A stretch of 64,000 bases of DNA from CAZJVD01 sp964549505. Its GTDB lineage: Bacteria > Bdellovibrionota > UBA1018 > CAZJVD01. A model generated the notes under the pieces. That model worked only from the letters and a program-made list of their open reading frames with translations. It was not told the DNA's origin and did not search any database. Shown one piece after another: positions 26,465-33,995 of the stretch. Within the stretch, counting starts at the first letter, position 1, and every line of letters starts with the position of its first letter. A program made the position numbers and the translations under genes. The stretch lies in the NCBI GenBank assembly GCA_964549505.1, contig CAZJVD010000001.1, positions 372,001 to 436,000 of the forward strand, in the 5' to 3' direction.

Positions 26465-27401
26465 AACCACTCCTCGGCATCGTGTTTTTGTTACCCCCGG
26501 AGATCCATCGGGTATCGGTCCGGAGGTCATGATCAAAGCGATTGATCGGCTCCCGAAGTCGGCGCGGCGCCGTTTGGTGATCATCGGCGATCCCCCAGCA
26601 TCGTATCGTCGCTCGAAAGTATTCTCGAGTGTGCCGCTTTTGCAGCCACGAAATTATCCTAAGAAGCTGCATCGTGGCGGTTACGTTTCGGGATGGTCCG
26701 TTGTCGAGGCGTTGCGATTGATCCACGAAGGTTTGGGGTCGGCGCTCGTCACAGGACCCATCAGCAAGGAACACCTCCGTGCTGGCGGATTTCCGTTTGA
26801 TGGGCATACGGAACTCCTCGGTTGGCTCACTGGGCACCGTCCTACAATGATGCTGGCGAACGATCAGCTTCGCGTCTCTTTGGTCACGACACATATTCCG
26901 CTCCAGCGCGTGTCTCGTGCACTGACGCCGGAAAAAATTCTCCGCACGATCGCGCAGACCCACGCCGGACTGAGAGCCATCTGGAAAATTCAGCGGCCGC
27001 GAATTGCGCTGCTTGCGCTCAACCCGCACGCGGGTGAGTCGGGCTTATTGGGCAAAGAAGAGGCAAAGATTCTCACACCGGCCATCGTGAAAGCGCGTCG
27101 CCGACTGGGGTCGAAGGGCTCCATCGAAGGCCCTTTTGCAGCAGACTCCTTTTTTGCGAACGAGATGCTCAAGCGCCCATCCGACCGGTTTGACGCAGTC
27201 GTTGCCCTGTACCACGATCAGGGTCTCATCCCGGTGAAACTCATTGATTTCAAAAACACAGTGAACCTTTCTCTTGGCTTACCGTTTCTGCGAACTTCGG
27301 TGGATCACGGGACAGCTTTTGACATTGCCGGAAAGAATCGCGCCGATCCCAGCAGCATGGAAGCAGCGCTTCGTCTTGCGCTCAATACACCTGCGTTGTA
27401 G
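26442..27401 (+). CDS. pdxA: 4-hydroxythreonine-4-phosphate dehydrogenase
   Basis: PdxA oxidises 4-phosphohydroxy-L-threonine in the DXP-dependent route to pyridoxal phosphate. The motifs GDPSGIGPEVM, GHTELLGWL, HDQGLIPVKL and the ending SVDHGTAFDIAGKNRADPSS, including the metal-binding histidines, are all present. The frame is open upstream to 26238, but family length (about 320 aa) points to one of the GTG codons at 26439 or 26442, inside the surA-like 3' end. A TTG at 26454 preceded by GGTGGA is an alternative. The exact start is uncertain. Confidence 0.93.
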   Translation: MDLRLAGKTTPRHRVFVTPGDPSGIGPEVMIKAIDRLPKSARRRLVIIGDPPASYRRSKVFSSVPLLQPRNYPKKLHRGGYVSGWSVVEALRLIHEGLGSALVTGPISKEHLRAGGFPFDGHTELLGWLTGHRPTMMLANDQLRVSLVTTHIPLQRVSRALTPEKILRTIAQTHAGLRAIWKIQRPRIALLALNPHAGESGLLGKEEAKILTPAIVKARRRLGSKGSIEGPFAADSFFANEMLKRPSDRFDAVVALYHDQGLIPVKLIDFKNTVNLSLGLPFLRTSVDHGTAFDIAGKNRADPSSMEAALRLALNTPAL

Positions 27402-27404
27402 GGT

Positions 27405-28907
27405 GTGGTCGTGAAAACCAGCTACAATCCCAATATTTTTCGTGAGTACGACATCCGCGGAATCGCTGACAAAGAGCTCCCTGATGAGCTCAGCCGCGAT
27501 CTAGGGCAGCACCTCGCACAAGATTTTCGTCGAGTCGCATCGGCGCGCAAGGAAAAGCGCGAACGTCCGCTTGTTTCGGTTGGAAGAGATTGTCGTCTTT
27601 CGAGTCCACGCTTAGCCACGGCGATGATCGACGGACTGACCTCAGCCGGTATCGACGTTCTGGATCTCGGTGTCTGTCCGACGCCGCTGAGCTACTTCAG
27701 TGTTTTTCATTTTGATCTCGATGGTTCCGTGATGATCACGGGCTCGCACAATCCTGCCGAGTTCAATGGTTTCAAAACCTGCGTCGGCAAAGAGACGATT
27801 CACGGCGCTGCTATTCAGGAGTTGCGCAAGCGTCTCGAAACAAGCGCCGAACTCGGTACTGGTCATAACACATCGGGCACATCGGACACGTCGGGCATTC
27901 GGGGCACGGTTCGCCCGAGCGAAGTGATTGCGCCTTACATCGACTATGTTGTCGCCAACATTACTCCGCGCGTGGCCGATTTTCCGAGAAAGAAGAAAAT
28001 CAAAGTCGTTCTCGATGCAGGAAACGGTACCGCGAGCACCGTTGCGCCGGAACTCTTTCGCAGGCTTGGCGCCGATGTCGTTCCACTCTATTGTGAACTC
28101 GACGGCCGTTTTCCAAATCACCACCCCGACCCGACGGTTCTTAAGAATCTCGAAGCCGCCATTCAGGCCGTGCAAAAAGAAAAAGCGGATTTTGGCGTCG
28201 CCTTCGATGGTGACTCGGATCGCATAGGTGCCATCGACGAAACGGGTCGACCTCTTTTCGGTGACGAACTGATGGTCGTGTTTTCGCGCGCGGTCCTTGC
28301 GGAAAAGCCCGGCGCCGCGATCATCTCGGAAGTGAAGTCTTCACATCGCCTTTACCAAGACATCGCCGAAAATGGCGGTAAGCCAATCATGTGGAAAACC
28401 GGCCACTCTCTCATCAAAGCTAAGCTCAAAGAATCGAACGCCGCTTTAGCCGGAGAAATGTCGGGTCATGTCTTCTTTGCTGATCGTTATTTCGGCTACG
28501 ACGACGCCCTCTACTCGGCCGCACGCCTCTTCGAAATCGTCTCGCGCTCCAAAGATCCGCTTTCGATCCATATTGCGGATCTTGTTCCGGTGGTCGCCAC
28601 ACCCGAAATTCGTCTCGACTGTTCGGACGATCTCAAATTTAAAATCGTCGAGTCGACCAAGGAGTTGCTCGCTAAAGAACGCAAGGTCAACGACATCGAT
28701 GGTGTCCGCGTCGACTATGGCTACGGTTGGGGGCTGGTCCGCGCTTCGAACACACAACCCGTTCTCGTTTTACGATTTGAAGCCGAAGACGAAAGGCGAA
28801 TGGCTGAGATTCAAAACGAGTTTTATACCGCTCTCAATCGCGCTGCTCTTGGCCTTGGGTACACGCGTTTCTCACGCGAACCCACCGAAGCTGCAGTCAC
28901 GCATTGA
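27405..28907 (+). CDS. Phosphomannomutase/phosphoglucomutase
   Basis: This is an alpha-D-phosphohexomutase of 500 aa that interconverts hexose 6- and 1-phosphates for cell-surface polysaccharide or LPS precursors. It carries the phosphoserine loop TGSHNPAEFNGFK (serine near residue 115), the magnesium loop DGDSDRIGAID near 267, the sugar-specificity loop GEMSGHVFF, and the phosphate-binding RASNTQPVLVLRFEAE. A low-complexity insert rich in Ser, Thr and Gly sits near residue 160. The start is GTG (27405 or 27411). Whether glucose or mannose is the main substrate cannot be read from the sequence. Confidence 0.93.
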   Translation: MVVKTSYNPNIFREYDIRGIADKELPDELSRDLGQHLAQDFRRVASARKEKRERPLVSVGRDCRLSSPRLATAMIDGLTSAGIDVLDLGVCPTPLSYFSVFHFDLDGSVMITGSHNPAEFNGFKTCVGKETIHGAAIQELRKRLETSAELGTGHNTSGTSDTSGIRGTVRPSEVIAPYIDYVVANITPRVADFPRKKKIKVVLDAGNGTASTVAPELFRRLGADVVPLYCELDGRFPNHHPDPTVLKNLEAAIQAVQKEKADFGVAFDGDSDRIGAIDETGRPLFGDELMVVFSRAVLAEKPGAAIISEVKSSHRLYQDIAENGGKPIMWKTGHSLIKAKLKESNAALAGEMSGHVFFADRYFGYDDALYSAARLFEIVSRSKDPLSIHIADLVPVVATPEIRLDCSDDLKFKIVESTKELLAKERKVNDIDGVRVDYGYGWGLVRASNTQPVLVLRFEAEDERRMAEIQNEFYTALNRAALGLGYTRFSREPTEAAVTH

Positions 28908-28929
28908 GTTCCTTTTCTGAGCTTTACAG

Positions 28930-31578
28930 ATGACGTCGCCTCAACCCAGATCTCCGACCATGATTCGCGTTCGCGGTGCGCGCACGCACAATCTTAAGTC
29001 CTTATCGGTCGACCTACCACGAAACCGTTTTATCGTGATCACGGGGCCCAGTGGCTCGGGCAAATCCTCGCTCGCTTTTGATACGATCTTTGCTGAGGGC
29101 CAGCGCCGATTTGTCGAGAGCTTGAGTGTTTACGCTCGACAGTTCATTGATCAACTCGCGAAGCCTGATGTCGAATCCATCGACGGTCTCAGTCCGACGA
29201 TCTCTATCGAACAAAAAACCTCGTCCACCAACCCGCGTTCGACCGTGGGCACCGTGACCGAAGTTTACGATTACCTTCGTGTTCTCTATGCACGCGCCTC
29301 ACAGCCTCACTGTTATCAGTGCGGGCAGCTGATTGTCTCTCAGACGCCCGAGCATATCATCGAGGCTCTCCGCGCTATTCCCAGCGACAGTCGGATGATC
29401 CTCATGGCGCCTGTTGTGCAAGGGCGTAAGGGCGAATATCAGAAAGAGCTAGCGGGTCTTCGCGCTCAAGGTTTCGTGCGCGCGCGGGTCGATGGAGAGT
29501 TTCGAGATCTCGATGAAGCTATTCGTCTCGAAAAGGGGAAGAAACACTCGATCGAGGTGGTGGTTGATCGCTTGGTCGTTAAACCGAAGAGTGATGACTA
29601 CGACTCCAGGCTCGCAGAAAGCGTCACGCTCGGACTACGACTTGGATCGGGACAGCTCTTTGTGGAATACACCCCGCCAGGCAAGTCAAAGATCGACGTT
29701 CTATACTCACAGAACTTTGCCTGTCGAAACTGCGGAATCAGCTATCCCGAGCCCGAACCGCGGCTCTTTTCTTTTAACAGCCCGATGGGTGCTTGCTCCG
29801 ATTGCGATGGACTCGGTTACCTCGGGTTACCTGACCCCGAAGACTCGGAAAACGATGTTACGGGTTCAACGAGCGAAGCAGAAGAGTCCGACGACGCCGC
29901 GGCTCTTGCAGAGATTTTGGACCATCAAGACGTCCCATGTCCCTCGTGTGGGGGTGCGCGACTGCGAAAAGAAGCTCAACACTATAGGTTCTACGGCGCC
30001 GGCATCACTGAACTGTGTGCAAAATCGCTCAGCGAACTCTCGGTGTTTTTCAAAAACGTAAAACTCTCCGCGCGTGATGAGAAGGTCGTTGGTCGTCTCA
30101 TCAAAGAGATCCGCGATCGCTTGACGTTTCTTGAACGCGTCGGCGTGGACTACATGAGTCTGGACCGACGCACGGGAACGCTTTCGGGCGGCGAAGCGCA
30201 GCGCATTCGCCTGGCATCTCAGATCGGCAGCTCACTGGTTGGAATCATCTACGTGCTCGACGAACCCAGCATTGGCCTGCACGCTCGCGATCACGCGCGC
30301 CTTCTCGACAGTCTCGCGCGCCTGCGTGATCTGGGAAACACGATCGTCGTGGTCGAACATGACCGTGAAACCATGGAGCGCGCCGACTTCATTGTCGATC
30401 TTGGCCCGGGCGCTGGTTCGCAAGGCGGAGTTGTTACAGGAACCGGAACGCCTAAAGAACTCACGAAAAATCCCGCGAGCCTCACGGGTCGTTATCTTTC
30501 TGGAAAGATGGACATCGCCATTCCCGAAAAGCGGCGCGCGCCTGATACAACTCGCATGATTTCGCTCGTCGGCGCCCGCAAGAACAATCTCAAGAATGTT
30601 GATCTCGATATTCCGCTCGGTCTTTTCATTTGTGTCACCGGCGTATCGGGCAGCGGCAAGAGCTCCCTGATTCTCGACACGCTCTATCCCGCGATGCTGA
30701 GCCACGCTTTACGTCGCCCAGCCAAAGATCAGGAAACACTTCGCACGCGACTGGGTTTCGAATCCGTCCGCGGCCTCGAGCACATCGACAAAGTTCTCTT
30801 CGTCGATCAAAGTCCGATTGGTCGAACGCCGCGCTCCAACCCAGCGACATATACCGGACTCTTCAGCCGCATCCGCGAACTCTTTTCGATTTTGCCTGAA
30901 GCGCAAATTCGCGGTTTTAAGCCCGGCCGCTTTTCGTTCAATGTGAAGGGCGGGCGTTGCGAGGTTTGCGAGGGCGGTGGTCAAACCCGAATCGCGATGC
31001 ACTTTCTACCCGATGTCTACGTCACCTGTACTGCGTGCAACGGCAAGCGCTACAACGACGAAACGCTGCGTGTGCTTTTCAAGGGCCGGAATGTCGCTGA
31101 GATCCTCGCGCTCACGGCCGCTGATGCGCTGACGCTCTTTGAGGCTCAACCTGGAATCGCCCAAAAGCTCAGAACACTGAACGATGTCGGTCTCGGCTAT
31201 CTGACGCTCGGACAGAGCGCGCTCACGCTTTCCGGTGGTGAGTCCCAACGACTCAAACTCGCGCGCGAACTTTCAAAGCGCCCTTCGGGTCGAACGGTCT
31301 ACTTGCTCGACGAGCCGTCAACCGGTCTCCATTTCGATGACATCGCAAAACTTCTCGCGATCATCCAGAAACTCGTCGACCAAGGCAACACGGTGATCGT
31401 GATCGAGCACAACCTCGACATCATCAAGGTCGCCGATCATGTGATCGATCTTGGGCCAGATGCCGGCAGCGCCGGTGGACAGATTATAGCTAAAGGAACG
31501 CCCGAGGATCTCGCTCGAAACATCAAGCGAACCGCAAGCCACACGGGTGCCTTCTTAAAAAAAGAACTCAGTATTTAA
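28930..31578 (+). CDS. uvrA: Excinuclease ABC subunit A
   Basis: This is the damage-recognition ATPase of nucleotide excision repair, 882 aa. It has two ABC modules: Walker A GPSGSGKSSLAFDT near residue 38 and GVSGSGKSSL near 570. The matching signatures LSGGEAQRI and LSGGESQRL are present. Zinc-binding cysteine pairs are seen at CYQCG, CRNCG...CSDC, CPSCGGARL and CEVCEGGG...CTAC. It is somewhat shorter than the usual ~940 aa but no motif is missing. An internal ATG at 28960 is an alternative start. The 3' end overlaps convergent atpE by 11 bases, leaving no room for a terminator. Confidence 0.97.
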   Translation: MTSPQPRSPTMIRVRGARTHNLKSLSVDLPRNRFIVITGPSGSGKSSLAFDTIFAEGQRRFVESLSVYARQFIDQLAKPDVESIDGLSPTISIEQKTSSTNPRSTVGTVTEVYDYLRVLYARASQPHCYQCGQLIVSQTPEHIIEALRAIPSDSRMILMAPVVQGRKGEYQKELAGLRAQGFVRARVDGEFRDLDEAIRLEKGKKHSIEVVVDRLVVKPKSDDYDSRLAESVTLGLRLGSGQLFVEYTPPGKSKIDVLYSQNFACRNCGISYPEPEPRLFSFNSPMGACSDCDGLGYLGLPDPEDSENDVTGSTSEAEESDDAAALAEILDHQDVPCPSCGGARLRKEAQHYRFYGAGITELCAKSLSELSVFFKNVKLSARDEKVVGRLIKEIRDRLTFLERVGVDYMSLDRRTGTLSGGEAQRIRLASQIGSSLVGIIYVLDEPSIGLHARDHARLLDSLARLRDLGNTIVVVEHDRETMERADFIVDLGPGAGSQGGVVTGTGTPKELTKNPASLTGRYLSGKMDIAIPEKRRAPDTTRMISLVGARKNNLKNVDLDIPLGLFICVTGVSGSGKSSLILDTLYPAMLSHALRRPAKDQETLRTRLGFESVRGLEHIDKVLFVDQSPIGRTPRSNPATYTGLFSRIRELFSILPEAQIRGFKPGRFSFNVKGGRCEVCEGGGQTRIAMHFLPDVYVTCTACNGKRYNDETLRVLFKGRNVAEILALTAADALTLFEAQPGIAQKLRTLNDVGLGYLTLGQSALTLSGGESQRLKLARELSKRPSGRTVYLLDEPSTGLHFDDIAKLLAIIQKLVDQGNTVIVIEHNLDIIKVADHVIDLGPDAGSAGGQIIAKGTPEDLARNIKRTASHTGAFLKKELSI

Positions 31579-31861
31579 CGAACGCTACGAGAAGCGCAAA
31601 GATCACCAGCGATTCGATGAGCGCGAGGCCCAGAATCATTGGCGTCAAAAGATTCGCCTGTGGGTTTCGAGCCATACCTTCGAGCGCTGCCGAAGCCGTA
31701 CGACCCTGTCCGAGCGCGCCGCCAAGAGCTGCGATCGAAATCGCAAGCGCTGCGCCCAGCTTTCCAATACCCGAATCTCCACCCGTGCCTTCGTCGGCCA
31801 TCGCGTAGCTCGCTACAAAGAGCGGAGCGAAAAGCACCACGAAACGAATTAGTCTGTTCAT
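31568..31861 (-). CDS. atpE: ATP synthase F0 subunit c with N-terminal signal-like extension
   Basis: This is the ring-forming proteolipid of the F0 motor (97 aa). An N-terminal extension resembling a cleavable signal (VVLFAPLFVASYAMA, then DEGTGG) precedes the two-helix hairpin. The loop motif ARNPQA and the carboxylate helix LGLALIESLVIFALL are present, with Glu as the ion-binding residue. A glutamine in ALGQGRTA and a serine after the Glu recall sodium-type rings, but the Thr and Tyr of that motif are Leu and Phe, so the ion is undecided. It follows atpB by 65 bases. Confidence 0.95.
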   Translation of the reverse strand: MNRLIRFVVLFAPLFVASYAMADEGTGGDSGIGKLGAALAISIAALGGALGQGRTASAALEGMARNPQANLLTPMILGLALIESLVIFALLVAFVKY

Positions 31862-31926
31862 TTTTGTTTTTCCTTTCGATGAACGTTTGCGATTTTTAAA
31901 ACCATTTCCCTAAAAGTCTTCTGCGC

Positions 31927-32706
31927 TCAGTGATCGTGCGCTGTCGACAGCGAGATGTACACCATCGTCAACAGGCAGAACACAAAAGCCTGAATGAACG
32001 AAATAAAAAGCCCCATCCCCATGAAAACGATCGGAACAAACCATGGCGTGAGCTGCGAAAAAAGCCCGAGAACCAAGTGGTCGCCGTACATGTTTCCACG
32101 AAGACGCAACCCCAGACTGAGCGGTCGCACAGCGTGCGAAACAAGCTCAATGACAAACAGAAGCGGCCCGAGCCAAACAACCGGACCGAAAAAGTGTTTC
32201 AAGTAACCCCATCCATGAGCCTTGATCCCCACAGCGTTATACGCCACAAAAACAAAAAGACCCAAACCCAACGTCGTGTTCAGATCCTGTGTCGGTGGCA
32301 AAAAACCTGGGATCAAGCCAATGGCGTTACATGTAAAAATGAAAATGAAGAGTGATGCGATCAGCGGATAGTAAATCGGCGCTTCGTGTTCACCCAAAAC
32401 GCTTTCAACAAAACCGTACAGTTTCTCAGCGATGATCTCGAAAAAGTTCTGAAACGTGAGGCGGTTGGACGGTACAATCCCTTCGTCCGCTGTCTTTCTC
32501 AGAGCATCCAGCTGAAGGCGTGCCACCCAAGTGCAAAACAAAATGAGAATCGCGACGAGTGCGGCCCCTAAAATGTGTTCGGGAATCACGCCGCCGATGA
32601 CTGGAAGGTGGGAAAGAAAGGTGAACCCGTGTGATCCCCCGCCTTCGCTCGCGGGACTGCGCGCCGCAAACTCAAACGGATTGAGACTTGTCCACGACTG
32701 GCTCAT
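31927..32706 (-). CDS. atpB: ATP synthase F0 subunit a
   Basis: This is the stator membrane subunit (259 aa) that forms the ion half-channels beside the c-ring. The key arginine lies in RPLSLGLRLRGNMYGDHLV, and the last helix (FVPIVFMGMGLFISFIQAFVF) carries the conserved Gln. I chose the ATG at 32706, preceded by a GGAGAAG stretch, rather than the longer frame. The 5' end lies 35 bases inside the atpI-like gene. The remaining atp genes (b, delta, alpha, gamma, beta, epsilon) are not in the window. Confidence 0.96.
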   Translation of the reverse strand: MSQSWTSLNPFEFAARSPASEGGGSHGFTFLSHLPVIGGVIPEHILGAALVAILILFCTWVARLQLDALRKTADEGIVPSNRLTFQNFFEIIAEKLYGFVESVLGEHEAPIYYPLIASLFIFIFTCNAIGLIPGFLPPTQDLNTTLGLGLFVFVAYNAVGIKAHGWGYLKHFFGPVVWLGPLLFVIELVSHAVRPLSLGLRLRGNMYGDHLVLGLFSQLTPWFVPIVFMGMGLFISFIQAFVFCLLTMVYISLSTAHDH

Positions 32707-33121
32707 CACCACTTCTCCCAAAACGAAACCCGGTCCACAAACCATAGATGACAGGAACCACCACTAGGGTGAAACAGCCCCATACAAAGCTGCTGCGTGT
32801 CTCTTGGTTTGCCACCAATACCACCAAACCAAAGCTGACTAAACAGATTAATTTAAGCGCTCCCCAAAAAAACACACTTCGACCCGAACCCGTTTTCTGC
32901 CCAGAACTTTGCCCAGAACTCTGACGAAGCAACGCCCGACTTGTGCGGTCGACCAAGAAAAGATTGATCATGCAAAGTACCCACCCCAAGACGAACCCGC
33001 CGACCCCGGGAACGACATTCGGTGCGCCGAGCCACTGTCCCCCGGCGATCATCGCGATCACACCGATCACCAACCAAGCGCCCGCGATCCAACCCAGCTT
33101 TTTGTAGTCTGCACTTCTCAT
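32672..33121 (-). CDS. AtpI-like membrane protein
   Basis: This is a 149-aa protein with four predicted hydrophobic segments in two pairs, separated by a polar loop containing the short repeat SSGQSSGQ. Position directly before atpB-atpE, size and topology match the AtpI/small membrane protein found at the head of many atp operons, where it helps c-ring assembly or cation uptake. The sequence itself has no strong signature, so the call rests on context. Confidence 0.65.
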   Translation of the reverse strand: MRSADYKKLGWIAGAWLVIGVIAMIAGGQWLGAPNVVPGVGGFVLGWVLCMINLFLVDRTSRALLRQSSGQSSGQKTGSGRSVFFWGALKLICLVSFGLVVLVANQETRSSFVWGCFTLVVVPVIYGLWTGFRFGRSGDEPVVDKSQSV

Positions 33122-33131
33122 GATTTTCTCG

Positions 33132-33995
33132 TCACGACTTTCTGGCGGAGGTTTTCTGAGCCAGCCGTTGTTCGATCCGCTTGAGTTTGACCTCGATCAC
33201 ACCCTTCGCCGGATAACGATTGAGCAAGCGTTCATACTCCGCTTGAGCCTGAGGAAGCATGTCCATTTCCTCTAAACAGTTCGCGATTCCAAACCGCGCC
33301 TGAGAGGTGAGCTCGCTCTTCGGGAAGTTCTTTAAGAACTTCTCGTAAGCTTCCTTGGCTTGCTTGAACCCTCCGGCGCTGTCCTCAGCCCGGTCCCCAC
33401 CTGTATAGAGCGCAACCGCCGTTTCAAACTGCGCGCGTTCAGCCCATGGTGTGCCGGCAAAGTCGGAGGCGATTTTCTGATAGGTGCTCACCGCCTTCTC
33501 AAACTCCCATAAGAAAAAGTTGGATTTACCGATACGAAAGAGCGCTTCCGCGCGGCGCTGGTCACCCGAATCTTTTAAGTACTCTGCCAGAATATGTTCG
33601 TACTTTGCGATCGCAAGCACGTACTTGCGCTGTCGGTTGTAAAGGATCTCGCCAATCTCCAGCTGCGCTTTCAAATCCAGCTCGAGGTCTTGGTTCCACT
33701 CCGTGAAAAGCTCGAGACGTTCGACGGCATCGGGGTGGCGCTGGATAAAAAGAGAGAGTGTCATCGCAGAACGAAAAAGCGCCTGCGTTCCGAGTTCGCC
33801 CCGCGGATCAAGCTTTGCAACCTGATCAAACTTGGCTGCGGCGGCTTCGTACTGTTTGTTTTTCCAAAGCTCCTCGGCCAGAACAAAATGTGGCTTAGGG
33901 CTCTCGCTCGTACAGGCCGAAACTGCAACCATCACCAAAAAAACTGTGGCGATCGTACGCACGTTAGGTCGTCGTGGGCTCAGGACTGTTAGCAT
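33132..33995 (-). CDS. Outer-membrane TPR lipoprotein (BamD/CpoB-like)
   Basis: This protein carries a lipoprotein signal (TIATVFLVMVAVSAC) with the lipobox cysteine, followed by about five tetratricopeptide-type helical repeats (EELWKNKQYEAAAAKFDQV, AEALFRIGKSNFFLWEFEKA, AKEAYEKFLKNFPKSELTSQ). The last repeats resemble the Tol-associated CpoB/YbgF and BamD families, so it may assist envelope assembly. The frame begins at ATG 33995 inside gyrA, but a GTG at 33962, one base after the gyrA stop, gives a more typical lipoprotein signal and is my preferred start. Confidence 0.75.
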   Translation of the reverse strand: MLTVLSPRRPNVRTIATVFLVMVAVSACTSESPKPHFVLAEELWKNKQYEAAAAKFDQVAKLDPRGELGTQALFRSAMTLSLFIQRHPDAVERLELFTEWNQDLELDLKAQLEIGEILYNRQRKYVLAIAKYEHILAEYLKDSGDQRRAEALFRIGKSNFFLWEFEKAVSTYQKIASDFAGTPWAERAQFETAVALYTGGDRAEDSAGGFKQAKEAYEKFLKNFPKSELTSQARFGIANCLEEMDMLPQAQAEYERLLNRYPAKGVIEVKLKRIEQRLAQKTSARKS

